Part shown: piece by piece, positions 16,233-24,243 of the stretch
Layout of the letters: each line of letters begins with the position of its first letter
Position numbering within the stretch: position 1 is the stretch's first letter
Assembly: GCA_026646655.1 (NCBI GenBank)
Contig: JAPKHT010000013.1
Coordinates: 1 to 64,000 of the forward strand
DNA from: JADLBR01 sp020847615
GTDB taxonomy: Bacteria > Verrucomicrobiota > Verrucomicrobiia > JADLBR01
DNA length: 64,000 nucleotides
Direction: 5' to 3'
Program-made: the position numbers and the translations under genes
The notes under the pieces: model-generated
What the model saw: the letters and a program-made list of their open reading frames with translations, nothing else
Databases searched by the model: none
What the model was told of the DNA's origin: nothing

Positions 16233-16876
16233 GGGAGGCCATCGGGTTGATCGAGGCGCCCGGGCTGACGGTGGCGCTGGTGGCGGCGGACGCCATGGAC
16301 AAGGCGGCTTCGATCCGCGTGCTGCAGGTCGAGCTCAACGACCTCGGCGGGGTGTGCTTCAAGTTCTCGGGCTCCGTTTCGGATGTCGAGGCCGCGTTGG
16401 ACGCGGGGGGCGCGGTCGCGGTCCGGATGGGGGTCGGGGCCGTCGCGTCGCGATTGGCGCGCCCGGCGGAAGGCGCCGTGGGACGGGGCATCCTGTCCGA
16501 AATGGAGTTCAGCCCTTTGATCGAGCAACCGGTGGTTTTCGAGCCGACGGGCGAATCCGCCGGCGCGAGGGACCGCAACAGAAAGGCGACTATGGAGAAG
16601 AAGCAACCGCCCGCCATCGGGCTGATCGAAACGCAGGGATTCACGGCGGTGCTGGAGGCGATCGATACCGCCTGCAAGGCCGCCAGCGTGAATGTGGTGG
16701 GCAAGGAGAAACTCGGGGGCGGTTACATCACGATCATCATCGAGGGCGACATCGCGGCGGTGGAGGCCGCCGTGGCCGCCGGGCGCGAGAAGGTGGGCGA
16801 TCTCGGCAAACTGATTGCCGCACACGTCATTTCGCGACCGAGCGCAGCCGTCATGTCTCTGTTGCCGGGCGCGTGA
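16229..16876 (+). CDS. Tandem-BMC-domain microcompartment shell protein (BMC-T-like)
   Basis: Translation probably starts at GTG 16229-16231, overlapping the upstream stop (GTGA), to give 215 residues. Domain 1 opens EAIGLIEAPGLTVALVAADA and domain 2 opens PAIGLIETQGFTAVLEAIDT, both classic BMC starts; domain 2 continues to IIIEGDIAAVEAAVAAG. The two are joined by a roughly 35-residue Pro/Glu/Arg-rich linker, longer than usual for trimeric BMC-T proteins. An ATG at residue 122 with a good ribosome site could release domain 2 as a 94-residue single-domain BMC-H. The protein would form the facets of a polyhedral shell. No pentameric vertex gene lies in the window. Confidence 0.9.
   Translation: MREAIGLIEAPGLTVALVAADAMDKAASIRVLQVELNDLGGVCFKFSGSVSDVEAALDAGGAVAVRMGVGAVASRLARPAEGAVGRGILSEMEFSPLIEQPVVFEPTGESAGARDRNRKATMEKKQPPAIGLIETQGFTAVLEAIDTACKAASVNVVGKEKLGGGYITIIIEGDIAAVEAAVAAGREKVGDLGKLIAAHVISRPSAAVMSLLPGA
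16581..16594 (+). promoter_or_regulatory. Possible internal ribosome site and ATG for the second BMC domain
   Basis: GAAAGG (16581-16586) lies five bases before an in-frame ATG (16592-16594) exactly at the head of BMC domain 2 (MEKKQPPAIGLIET). Independent initiation here would produce a 94-residue protein of typical BMC-H size. This is inference from spacing alone. Confidence 0.35.
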
Positions 16877-18060
16877 TGCCCTTGAAGGACGGGACGCACA
16901 GTGCCCCGGGGACGGGGCGACTGTTTGAGCTGGCGGGCGTGTTCCTGAAGCTCGGGGCGGCGGCGTTCGGAGGCCCCGCGGCCCACGTCGCGATGATGGA
17001 GGACGAGGTCGTGCGGCGCCGGGGATGGCTCGCGCGGGAGGAGTTTCTGGACCTGCTCGGCGCGACGAATCTGATCCCCGGGCCGAATTCGACCGAGATG
17101 GCGATCCACATCGGGCGGAGGCGCGCGGGCTGGGCTGGGCTCTTGCTGGCGGGAGCGTGTTTCATTCTGCCGGCGGCGCTGATCGTGACCGCGATGGCCT
17201 GGGTCTACGTGAGGTTTGGAGGGCTGCCGAGGGCCGAGGGCGTGCTGAATGGTGTGAAACCGGTGATCATCGCCGTGGTGGGCCAGGCGCTCTGGCGTCT
17301 TGGGAGGTCGGCGGCGAAGACACGATTTTTGGCGATCGCGGGCGTTGTGGCCACGGCCCTCTATGGGTTTGGCGTCCACGAGCTGGTGGTCCTGTTTGGA
17401 ACGGGTGCCGTCGTCGCGCTCGTTCGATGTGGGCCATCGCCCTGGCGGCCGGGATCTGGCGGACGTCTCTGTGGCGTCGTGCCGATCGTGCCCATGGTGT
17501 TCGCGTGCAAGGCGGCGCCGGGCGGGGCAGCATTTGGCCTCTGGCCCCTGTTCCTGCTTTTTGTGAAGGTGGGTTCGGTGCTGTTTGGCAGCGGGTATGT
17601 CCTGCTGGCGTTTTTGCGGGCCGATCTGGTCGAGCGGTTTCATTGGCTGACGGAGGGGCAACTCCTGGATGCGATCGCGGTGGGGCAGGTGACGCCGGGC
17701 CCGGTGCTCACGACGGCCACCTTTGTCGGCTATGTTCTCGGGGGCTTGCCGGGCGCCATGATCGCGACCGCGGGAATTTTTCTGCCCGCTTTCATATTCG
17801 TCGCCATCAGCGGGCCGCTGGTGCCGCGCATTCGGAGTTCGCCGCTGGCCGGATCGTTTCTGGACGGGGTCAACGTGGCGTCCCTGGCGCTGATGGCTGT
17901 GGTGACCTGGCACCTGGGGCGAGCGGCGCTCGTCGATGGCCTGAGCGTCGGGCTGGCGGTAGTTGGCGCGGTGTTGCTCTTGCGCTATCGGGTGAATTCC
18001 GCGTGGCTGGTTTTGGGAGGTGCGGCGGTGGGGTGGATCGTCGGGTTGCGGGGCGCGTGA
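16876..18060 (+). CDS. ChrA-type (CHR family) transporter, bidomain
   Basis: The ATG at 16876 overlaps the shell-protein stop by one base (TGATG); a GTG one codon earlier is possible. The 394-residue membrane protein is a duplicated CHR fold. The first half has FLKLGAAAFGGPAAHVAMME and LIPGPNSTEMAIHIG; the second has FVKVGSVLFGSGYVLLAF and AVGQVTPGPVLTTATFVGYV. About ten hydrophobic segments fill the rest. Characterised members export chromate in exchange for sulfate, but many CHR proteins have unknown anionic substrates. Its strict coupling to the microcompartment genes suggests a role in moving an ion or metabolite for that pathway rather than simple chromate resistance. Confidence 0.92.
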   Translation: MPLKDGTHSAPGTGRLFELAGVFLKLGAAAFGGPAAHVAMMEDEVVRRRGWLAREEFLDLLGATNLIPGPNSTEMAIHIGRRRAGWAGLLLAGACFILPAALIVTAMAWVYVRFGGLPRAEGVLNGVKPVIIAVVGQALWRLGRSAAKTRFLAIAGVVATALYGFGVHELVVLFGTGAVVALVRCGPSPWRPGSGGRLCGVVPIVPMVFACKAAPGGAAFGLWPLFLLFVKVGSVLFGSGYVLLAFLRADLVERFHWLTEGQLLDAIAVGQVTPGPVLTTATFVGYVLGGLPGAMIATAGIFLPAFIFVAISGPLVPRIRSSPLAGSFLDGVNVASLALMAVVTWHLGRAALVDGLSVGLAVVGAVLLLRYRVNSAWLVLGGAAVGWIVGLRGA

Positions 18061-18269
18061 CTCGGGTATTTCCGAAACCGAACGCGATTCCCGCGGGCGG
18101 CGGCGATCGCTTCAAGGGCGCGCTGGAATGCGGGGCGCTCGTCGGCCCCGTCATCCGGGATGGCGCCGTGGGACAGCGGGGAAGAGGCGTTGGGATCAGT
18201 CGCGAGAGTGTGAAGGGGGAGGATGAGCGCCAGCGAAGGGGCGACGAACGAATCCGGACGAGGGCGCAT
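18061..18269 (-). pseudogene. N-terminal remnant of an exported pectate-lyase-like protein
   Basis: Reading from ATG 18267-18269, a signal-peptide-like start (MRPRPDSFVAPSLALILPLH) is followed by GAIPDDGADERPAFQRALEA and RGNRVRF. The pattern G-A-x-x-D-D-G-x-x-D-x-x-A-x-x-A-L is how many right-handed beta-helix hydrolases begin. After about 65 residues the similarity stops at the 3' end of chrA, which is convergent, and the frame continues only as antisense of chrA. It starts 10 bases beyond the stop of the GH99-like gene on the same strand, so it was probably the next gene of that operon before truncation. Confidence 0.5.
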
Positions 18270-18279
18270 GGATCATGGG

Positions 18280-21096
18280 CTACTTCAATTTGTTCTCAAA
18301 CAAGACGGGTCCGCCCCACTTACCAGTGACGATCACGTCGACATCGCCATCGCCGTCGATGTCGGCGGCGCAGAGATTGACGCCCGACCCGATGCCCTTG
18401 TCGAAGGTGATCGGGTATCGTGTCCACTCGGGCTGCGGTCCGCGCTTTAGCCTGTACCAGTAGACGCCGAGTTTGCCGAACTCGTCGGGGTCTTTGCCGT
18501 TGTGCGCCATGAAGCGTTTTCCCGTGACGAGGTCGGGGGTGCCGTCGGCATCGATGTCGGCCAGGGCGAGGCTGTGGGCCTGGCTCCAGGAGTCGTCGAT
18601 GAGATGGTGTTTCCACGAGATCGCCCCGCCCTCGCGGACCTGCTCATACCAGAAGATGCCGTGCTTGTGTGCGCTGCTGGTGACGATGTCGGCTAACTTG
18701 TCGCCGTTCACATCCAGCACGAGGATCTGCGGCGTGTGGTCGGCCTTGCCGCCGGGCGCTCCCAGCGCCCAGGGGTGCTCGATCCATTGGCCGGACCGCG
18801 GGTCCTCGGGAGCCTCGAACCAGGCCTCTGGGCGCAGGACGTCGGGTCGCCCGTCGCCATTGATGTCGCCCGCGCCGCCGCCGAACGCCATCGGTCTTTC
18901 AGAGATGACGCGCTTGAGCAGGGTGGGTTGGCCGGAGGGGTCTTTTCCCGTTTCGAACCAGATCGTGGGTTTGCCGTTTGCCAGGATCTCGAGCGCTTTG
19001 CCGTCGCCATCGATATCCAATAGTTCCGCGCTCTCGAAGTTGCCGCTGTTGTCCGGGATGGACTCGGGCCAGTCGCCGTCCGTCCCAAGCGCGTTGCGAT
19101 GCCATCGGACCGACTTGCTGAACCACCCGACGGAGACGATGTCGAGCCTGCCGTCCCGGTCCACGTCCAGCGGGAGGTTGGCGAAATCATCCATGTAACC
19201 CTTGCCCGTCTCATCGACCCCGGGCCCGGTGAGCGTGCGGACCTTGATGGGTTTCCAGTCCGGCGCCAGGTACAGGTTGGGCCCGGCGACGACGTCCGTT
19301 TTCTTGTCGCCGTTAAAATCGCCGATCCCGATCGCCTCGCTGCGATAGTCGCCGAGGCGATGTGGGACGAACTTGACCGGGGGGCGGAACACGTCGCGGA
19401 CCGCCTCGAGGTATTTCATGCCGTGGATCGTGTCCGGCTCGAGGTAGCTGCCCTCGGTCCACTCGTTCCAGCAGTTGATGTTAAAGATGCGGGGGCCCGT
19501 CGTCCTCGCGAGGAGCCGGCGCCTTGTCATCTCGAGCGCGGCACGGAAGCGCTCGGGCGTGTTGCCTCCGATCGTATTGGTGAACGGGTACCCGAAATTA
19601 CCGAATTCGTCCTCCTGGTGTGCCCTGGGGCTCGAGTCCCAGCCCATCGTGACGTTGGGGAAATAGGGTACGCCGAACATCTTCTCGGCCCGGTTCCAGT
19701 AGTCGAAGTAGGCGTCGCGGGCCTCGTCGTAGTCGGTCTGGATTTTTGGCAGGGCGACGTGATGGATCCAGACGTAGGACGTGACCGAATCGAACCCCAG
19801 GTCTTTGACCAATTGGGCCGGGTCCGCGGGCTGTTTTTCGCCGGGGAGGATGGGGCGACCCCAGACGACGGCGTTGAGGTGGAGGCCCGGCAGGCCGGCG
19901 GCGACGGTTTTGGCGCGGAATTTGTCCAGCGCCTTGCGTGTCGCCTCGACGCTGCCGAAGCCGTCCATGAGCTTGGTCAGTTCGTAGAAGGAGAAGTACG
20001 GTCGGCCGTCTATCCGCCAGTAGGAGGGGTGCGTGAAGTAGGACTTGATGACGTGGTCGCAGATTCTCTCAAAATTCTCAGGGGTGACGACGCCCGGATA
20101 GAGGACTTTGCGTTCGGCGCCGCGGCGGTACGGGTGGATCTCGATCCAGTCGTGGTTCGCCCACATGAAGGCGAATTTGATTCGCGCGTTGTTCTTGGCC
20201 TTCAGGAACCCGATGTCGATGGGGCGGTCGAGGAATGGGCCGTCGTTGTAATAATACCAGTCGAATATGAAGGCATCGATGCCGTGGTCGGCCGCGGCAT
20301 CGATCTTCTGCGCCATGGCGTCGGGGTCGGATTCGTCGGTGTATCCCCAGAGGGGCACCTTGGGCTGCTGGTGGCCGGGGAAGCGGGGTTTGGCGGCCTT
20401 GACAAGTTCCCACTCGGACCAGCCCTTGCCCTTGGATTTCTCGTTGCGCGGGTCGCCGGGGTGATAGTTGCCGAAATAATAGCAGGCCACGGTGATGGGG
20501 GAACCCTCGTCGGCGGGGGGGGGCGAGGTTGACGCGGATGATGTGGGGCGCGTTTCCAACGTCACGTTATCGAGGCCCGGGGTGCCCGACGTGGCGCGGA
20601 AAGCGACGATGATTGAAGTGCCCGCGGGAACGGACTTTGCCGCGAGTTGGTGCCGGGTCCCTGGCGCAAAGTCCCCGATCGCCAGCGGGGAGAGATTGCC
20701 GTCGAGGATCTGGGCCTGGAGGGCGGCGCCGGGTTTCCATGGTTCGGAGACATCGAATGCCAGCACCACATCAGACGCGCGATCCAGCGCGCCGGCGCTC
20801 TGCCGGAGGAATCCCATCGCCGAAGGATTGCACGTGGGCGGCGTCGCGCCCTTCTTGGCATGGACCGCGTACGAGCTCTCTGAGCCGCGCCATCCTTTCG
20901 GGAGACCCGAGTGCCAGCCGTCCTTGGTCTCGATCATGCCGGCGAGGTCGCCAAAATCCCCGTTGATGATTTGCGGTCCGGCGCCGGCGGCTGGGGCAAT
21001 CGCCGGTGCCGCGGGCGAAGGAAGGCCCGTGCCGGTTGCGAGGGGCGGAAGGAACACGGTGGCGAAGAGTGCGGAGGAGATGACGCTCTTGATCAT
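18280..21096 (-). CDS. Exported GH99-like (WbsX-type) protein with C-terminal FG-GAP repeats
   Basis: ATG 21094-21096 is preferred over a GTG 33 bases upstream because it leaves a clean signal peptide (MIKSVISSALFATVFLPPLA). The 938-residue product has an N-terminal beta domain (about 45-185). A GH99-like / WbsX barrel follows (about 200-560) with VACYYFGNYHPGDPRN, DAFIFDWYYYN, KFAFMWANHDW and FNINCWNEWTEGSYLEPD. The last 350 residues are FG-GAP/VCBS-type calcium-binding repeats: GDFNGDKKTDVV, DVDRDGRLDIV, DINGDGRPDVL, DVNGDKLADIV, DIDADGTPDLV and DIDGDGDVDVI. Such repeats form a propeller for surface binding. The likely role is cleavage of mannose-type or other glycans outside the cell; the substrate is unknown. 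Confidence 0.82.
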   Translation of the reverse strand: MIKSVISSALFATVFLPPLATGTGLPSPAAPAIAPAAGAGPQIINGDFGDLAGMIETKDGWHSGLPKGWRGSESSYAVHAKKGATPPTCNPSAMGFLRQSAGALDRASDVVLAFDVSEPWKPGAALQAQILDGNLSPLAIGDFAPGTRHQLAAKSVPAGTSIIVAFRATSGTPGLDNVTLETRPTSSASTSPPPADEGSPITVACYYFGNYHPGDPRNEKSKGKGWSEWELVKAAKPRFPGHQQPKVPLWGYTDESDPDAMAQKIDAAADHGIDAFIFDWYYYNDGPFLDRPIDIGFLKAKNNARIKFAFMWANHDWIEIHPYRRGAERKVLYPGVVTPENFERICDHVIKSYFTHPSYWRIDGRPYFSFYELTKLMDGFGSVEATRKALDKFRAKTVAAGLPGLHLNAVVWGRPILPGEKQPADPAQLVKDLGFDSVTSYVWIHHVALPKIQTDYDEARDAYFDYWNRAEKMFGVPYFPNVTMGWDSSPRAHQEDEFGNFGYPFTNTIGGNTPERFRAALEMTRRRLLARTTGPRIFNINCWNEWTEGSYLEPDTIHGMKYLEAVRDVFRPPVKFVPHRLGDYRSEAIGIGDFNGDKKTDVVAGPNLYLAPDWKPIKVRTLTGPGVDETGKGYMDDFANLPLDVDRDGRLDIVSVGWFSKSVRWHRNALGTDGDWPESIPDNSGNFESAELLDIDGDGKALEILANGKPTIWFETGKDPSGQPTLLKRVISERPMAFGGGAGDINGDGRPDVLRPEAWFEAPEDPRSGQWIEHPWALGAPGGKADHTPQILVLDVNGDKLADIVTSSAHKHGIFWYEQVREGGAISWKHHLIDDSWSQAHSLALADIDADGTPDLVTGKRFMAHNGKDPDEFGKLGVYWYRLKRGPQPEWTRYPITFDKGIGSGVNLCAADIDGDGDVDVIVTGKWGGPVLFENKLK

Positions 21097-21184
21097 GGCG
21101 GAGACCACTATGCTCGGAATTCGGGACACGCGCTATCGTTTTTCACGGAACTGGGGCCCGGGTTGCGACCGGGCACACAATGGG

Positions 21185-24100
21185 TCAGGGATCCCCTGAG
21201 GTCGCCTTGAGGCGCGCGAAGAGATGTCCGTCCGGAGCGAGGGCCAGGGGCAAGGTGACGCGGATTGCGTCCGGGGCATCCCCGTTCTCGGCGACGTTCA
21301 CCACGATGCCCGCCGCATCGGGACCGCTTGATCCGGGCCCGATGGGCGCGTCCAGCCAGCCGTTGGCGAGGAGGTTCACGGAGTATTGCACTGTAAGGCT
21401 AAGGGCTGATTCAGAGTCGTCAGACCGACGAAAGGTCAAGGCGAGGTCAGATGCCGTCCATTGGGTTTCGGGGCGATGGGAGGCAGAATCTGGGCGCAGG
21501 GGATTCCCGCCGAGGAGCCACTCGAGGGCGTTGGGCAAGCCGTCGCGGTCGGGGTCGTCGCGCCATCCCGCCTCGAGACCAGGAGCGCCGGTGAGGCCAG
21601 TCTCCCAGGCCCATCCCGCGAAGCCCGGGTCGGGTCCGTCGGCCACCTGCAGAAAACCGGTGCCGGTCAGGGAAGGGGTCTGGTAGCGAGCCGCAGAACC
21701 GACGGGTCCCCAGGTTCCCTTCCATTTCTTCTCGCCGGCGAGCCAGAGCTCTCCGACCGTGTCCGCGGCGTTATGTTCCAGGCGCAGCGCGGCGCCCCGC
21801 GCGATCCGCACGGCGGACGTATCGGACAGGGTGGCCTGTTCGAGGATGAGGGTTCCGGCTTCGGCGATGGTTGCCCCGCGATGGGTGAGGGGAGCGGAAA
21901 TCCTGAGCGTGCCGGCCCCCGACTTGGTGAGGGCGCCCGCGCCGGTGACCGTAGCGGAGAACTCAAGAGCGGAGCCTGTGGCGACGTGAAAGGCCGTATC
22001 CGCGCCCAGGTCGAGCGGGGCGGCGATGGCATGGGAGCCCTGCAGCACCTCCACGAGACCGGTTCCGGTGTCCGGGCGTATCTGCAAGGATCCTGGGCCG
22101 GCCAGGGTGTATTGCGCGGTGCCGATGAAGCGCATCCCATCGAGCCGCGTGTGATCGGTTGCGCGCGGGACCTCTATGGAATCGATCTCGAACGCGGCGC
22201 CGGCGTAGGCCGAGCCATTGACGGGGTCCAGGCGAAGGCGCGTGATGCGTTCGCCGGTCCAACCGGTGCGCCCGGCCATGGTAAAGACCACGTCCTGCAG
22301 CCCATTGTTGCCCGTGTAGTTCACGCGGACTTTTCGCGCTTCCGCGAACGTGTTGGTTGCCCAGTTTCCCCAGTACAGGTCCACGGGCACATTGCCGCTA
22401 GCGTCTACGCGCATCCGCACCCGTATCTCCGAGACCTCGTCGCCGGCGAGATTCAGATTGAGGCGCTGGACGATGGGATCGCCACTTGATTGGGCGACAC
22501 CCCGCAAGGTGCCGCCGGACACCGTGGCGTTGTCCACCTTGTTGGTCGTCCATCCCTCAAAATCCCCCCCGGCGTTGAAATACCAGCTCCTCGCGTTGGA
22601 GGGAAGCGCGACGGCGACCGCGGCGGACGTGGCGGCGCTGCCGAAGATGGGAACGCCTGACGGATGGCCGGGGCGATTCCAGTAGTGCCAATTGCGGGGC
22701 TCGTCCCACGCGCCCGATCCGGGGGCAACCCAGGAGAACTCGTTCTGGGGAGGTTGCGGCAGGGCGAGTTCTCCGGATTGCATGCCGCCGGGAGCGGATG
22801 GGGCCGTGCCGAGGAAGTTGCCCGCCCAGTCGAATCGCAGGACGCGGCCACCGGCCTCCTGGATATAGATGTCCCCCTGGTCCACGGCGAAGGATACGGG
22901 GTTGGCCAGCGGTGCCCCCGCGAAGCTATCGCCGAGGGGAAATGCTCCCAGAGGCGCATCGGCATGCTGGGTTTTCTCGTAACGGCGTACCTGGGCGCCC
23001 TCGATGCGCAGGACGTGCTCGCGGGCGAGGGTCCTGAAACCGGAGATGCGGTGGAATGTGAGGAGGTTGGAATCATGGGCGCGAGGCGGCCTATTGCCCC
23101 CGACATCGAAAGCGGTCCGGGAGCCGATGACGATGTCCTCGCCGTCGAAGTCGAAGTTGAAGTACTGGAACCCCTCGTAGGAGATATTGGCGGAGTAGAG
23201 GAAGATCTTCTCTACGCTCCAGGCGGCGAGGTCGCGGGAGGTGAGCACGGCGGCGGTGTTGCGGATCAGGTCGGGGGCGAGGCCGGATCCGTCGTGTGCG
23301 GGGAGGATCGGGTTGGAGAGCAAGAAGTACTTGCCCGAGACGGGATCGAAACGGGCGCCGAACTTCTTCTCGCCTCCGGGAAGCGGCACGAAGTCGCGAT
23401 CCGGATCAAAGAAGGCGATTCCGCTGGACGGGTGCACGCTGATCGTTGCGGCGTAGGGGAGGAGGCGCACCTTGGCGAGGATGGCGAGTCCGCGGGTGGG
23501 AGACGCGGTCATCTGGCCCTCGCCGATGAAGTTGTCTGCGGCGGTGAATCCGGTCCCCGGCAGCCAACTGTCGCTGGGGGTGGGGAAGCCATCGCCGCGG
23601 GTCCACGAGGCGACCTGGAAGGGGTCGGAGGTATCCGCGGCGGAGAGACTGGACCGGGTGGAGGCGAGCCAGATGCGTCCGTTGAGAAGCTGGGCGTTGT
23701 CGGGCGTGGCCATGCCGCCCAATGGGGAGAACGACGTCGATGTCCAACTGTCGCCACCGTTCTCCGATCTCATCATCACGGCGGCATTGCCGGAGGCGTC
23801 ATTGTTGGCCCCGAGCAGGTAGATCGTCCCACCGTGCTCGAACAGGCTGCCGCGCAGGATGCCGGTGAGGTCGGCGCCGCCGTTGACCTTGGTCCACGTC
23901 GCGCCCTTGTCGGCGGAACGGAACACGCGGGTTTTTCCGCTGGTGGAGGATCCGGACGCGGAGCCGAACTGCGCATGCGAGGCGAGATAGTCGCCGTTGG
24001 ACAGCACGAGAATGCAGGGGTCCGAGACATAGATGGGATTGATCGGGACGCCGAAAATCTGGGCCGGTGCCGGGATCTCGCTGATGATCACCCCGGGGCA

Positions 24101-24193
24101 ACTGCCGTGGTCTTGTCCGAGAACCGGGGCGGCGACCGCGAGGGCGGCCGACCCAATCGCGGCCCTGAGACTGGTGCGCCAGGGTTCTCGCAT
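21185..24193 (-). CDS. Large exported Asp-box propeller protein with autotransporter-type beta-strand repeat
   Basis: The 1002-residue protein has a signal peptide (about residues 1-26, cleaved near VLGQ). An N-terminal sialidase-like propeller (about 40-440) contains Asp-boxes SADKGATWT and SENGGDSWT. A beta-sandwich region (about 520-660) with WYFNAGGDFEGW and RVRMRVDASGNVPVDLYWG resembles a carbohydrate-binding module. A segment LTKSGAGTLRISAPLTHRG (about 740-760) is the autotransporter-associated beta-strand repeat frequent in Verrucomicrobiota. A tail with DDPDRDGLPNALEWLLGGNP is a thrombospondin-type/calcium motif common at the C-terminus of such exported proteins. It may be an exo-sialidase-type hydrolase or a non-catalytic binder; catalytic residues could not be verified. 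Confidence 0.72.
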   Translation of the reverse strand: MREPWRTSLRAAIGSAALAVAAPVLGQDHGSCPGVIISEIPAPAQIFGVPINPIYVSDPCILVLSNGDYLASHAQFGSASGSSTSGKTRVFRSADKGATWTKVNGGADLTGILRGSLFEHGGTIYLLGANNDASGNAAVMMRSENGGDSWTSTSFSPLGGMATPDNAQLLNGRIWLASTRSSLSAADTSDPFQVASWTRGDGFPTPSDSWLPGTGFTAADNFIGEGQMTASPTRGLAILAKVRLLPYAATISVHPSSGIAFFDPDRDFVPLPGGEKKFGARFDPVSGKYFLLSNPILPAHDGSGLAPDLIRNTAAVLTSRDLAAWSVEKIFLYSANISYEGFQYFNFDFDGEDIVIGSRTAFDVGGNRPPRAHDSNLLTFHRISGFRTLAREHVLRIEGAQVRRYEKTQHADAPLGAFPLGDSFAGAPLANPVSFAVDQGDIYIQEAGGRVLRFDWAGNFLGTAPSAPGGMQSGELALPQPPQNEFSWVAPGSGAWDEPRNWHYWNRPGHPSGVPIFGSAATSAAVAVALPSNARSWYFNAGGDFEGWTTNKVDNATVSGGTLRGVAQSSGDPIVQRLNLNLAGDEVSEIRVRMRVDASGNVPVDLYWGNWATNTFAEARKVRVNYTGNNGLQDVVFTMAGRTGWTGERITRLRLDPVNGSAYAGAAFEIDSIEVPRATDHTRLDGMRFIGTAQYTLAGPGSLQIRPDTGTGLVEVLQGSHAIAAPLDLGADTAFHVATGSALEFSATVTGAGALTKSGAGTLRISAPLTHRGATIAEAGTLILEQATLSDTSAVRIARGAALRLEHNAADTVGELWLAGEKKWKGTWGPVGSAARYQTPSLTGTGFLQVADGPDPGFAGWAWETGLTGAPGLEAGWRDDPDRDGLPNALEWLLGGNPLRPDSASHRPETQWTASDLALTFRRSDDSESALSLTVQYSVNLLANGWLDAPIGPGSSGPDAAGIVVNVAENGDAPDAIRVTLPLALAPDGHLFARLKATSGDP

Positions 24194-24243
24194 GGCTAAG
24201 ACATGATGGCACCGGACGACATTATTTCACTTGTGTTATTCGG

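Noticed and set aside
16012..16875. N-terminal extension of ChrA running through the shell gene
   Set aside because: The frame is open but its translation is Arg/Gly-rich and overlaps the shell gene in another phase; the ATG at 16876 gives a normal-length CHR protein.
18280..21129. GTG at 21127-21129 as the start of the GH99-like gene
   Set aside because: The ATG 33 bases downstream leaves a normal signal peptide at the N-terminus, whereas the GTG adds 11 residues with no ribosome site.
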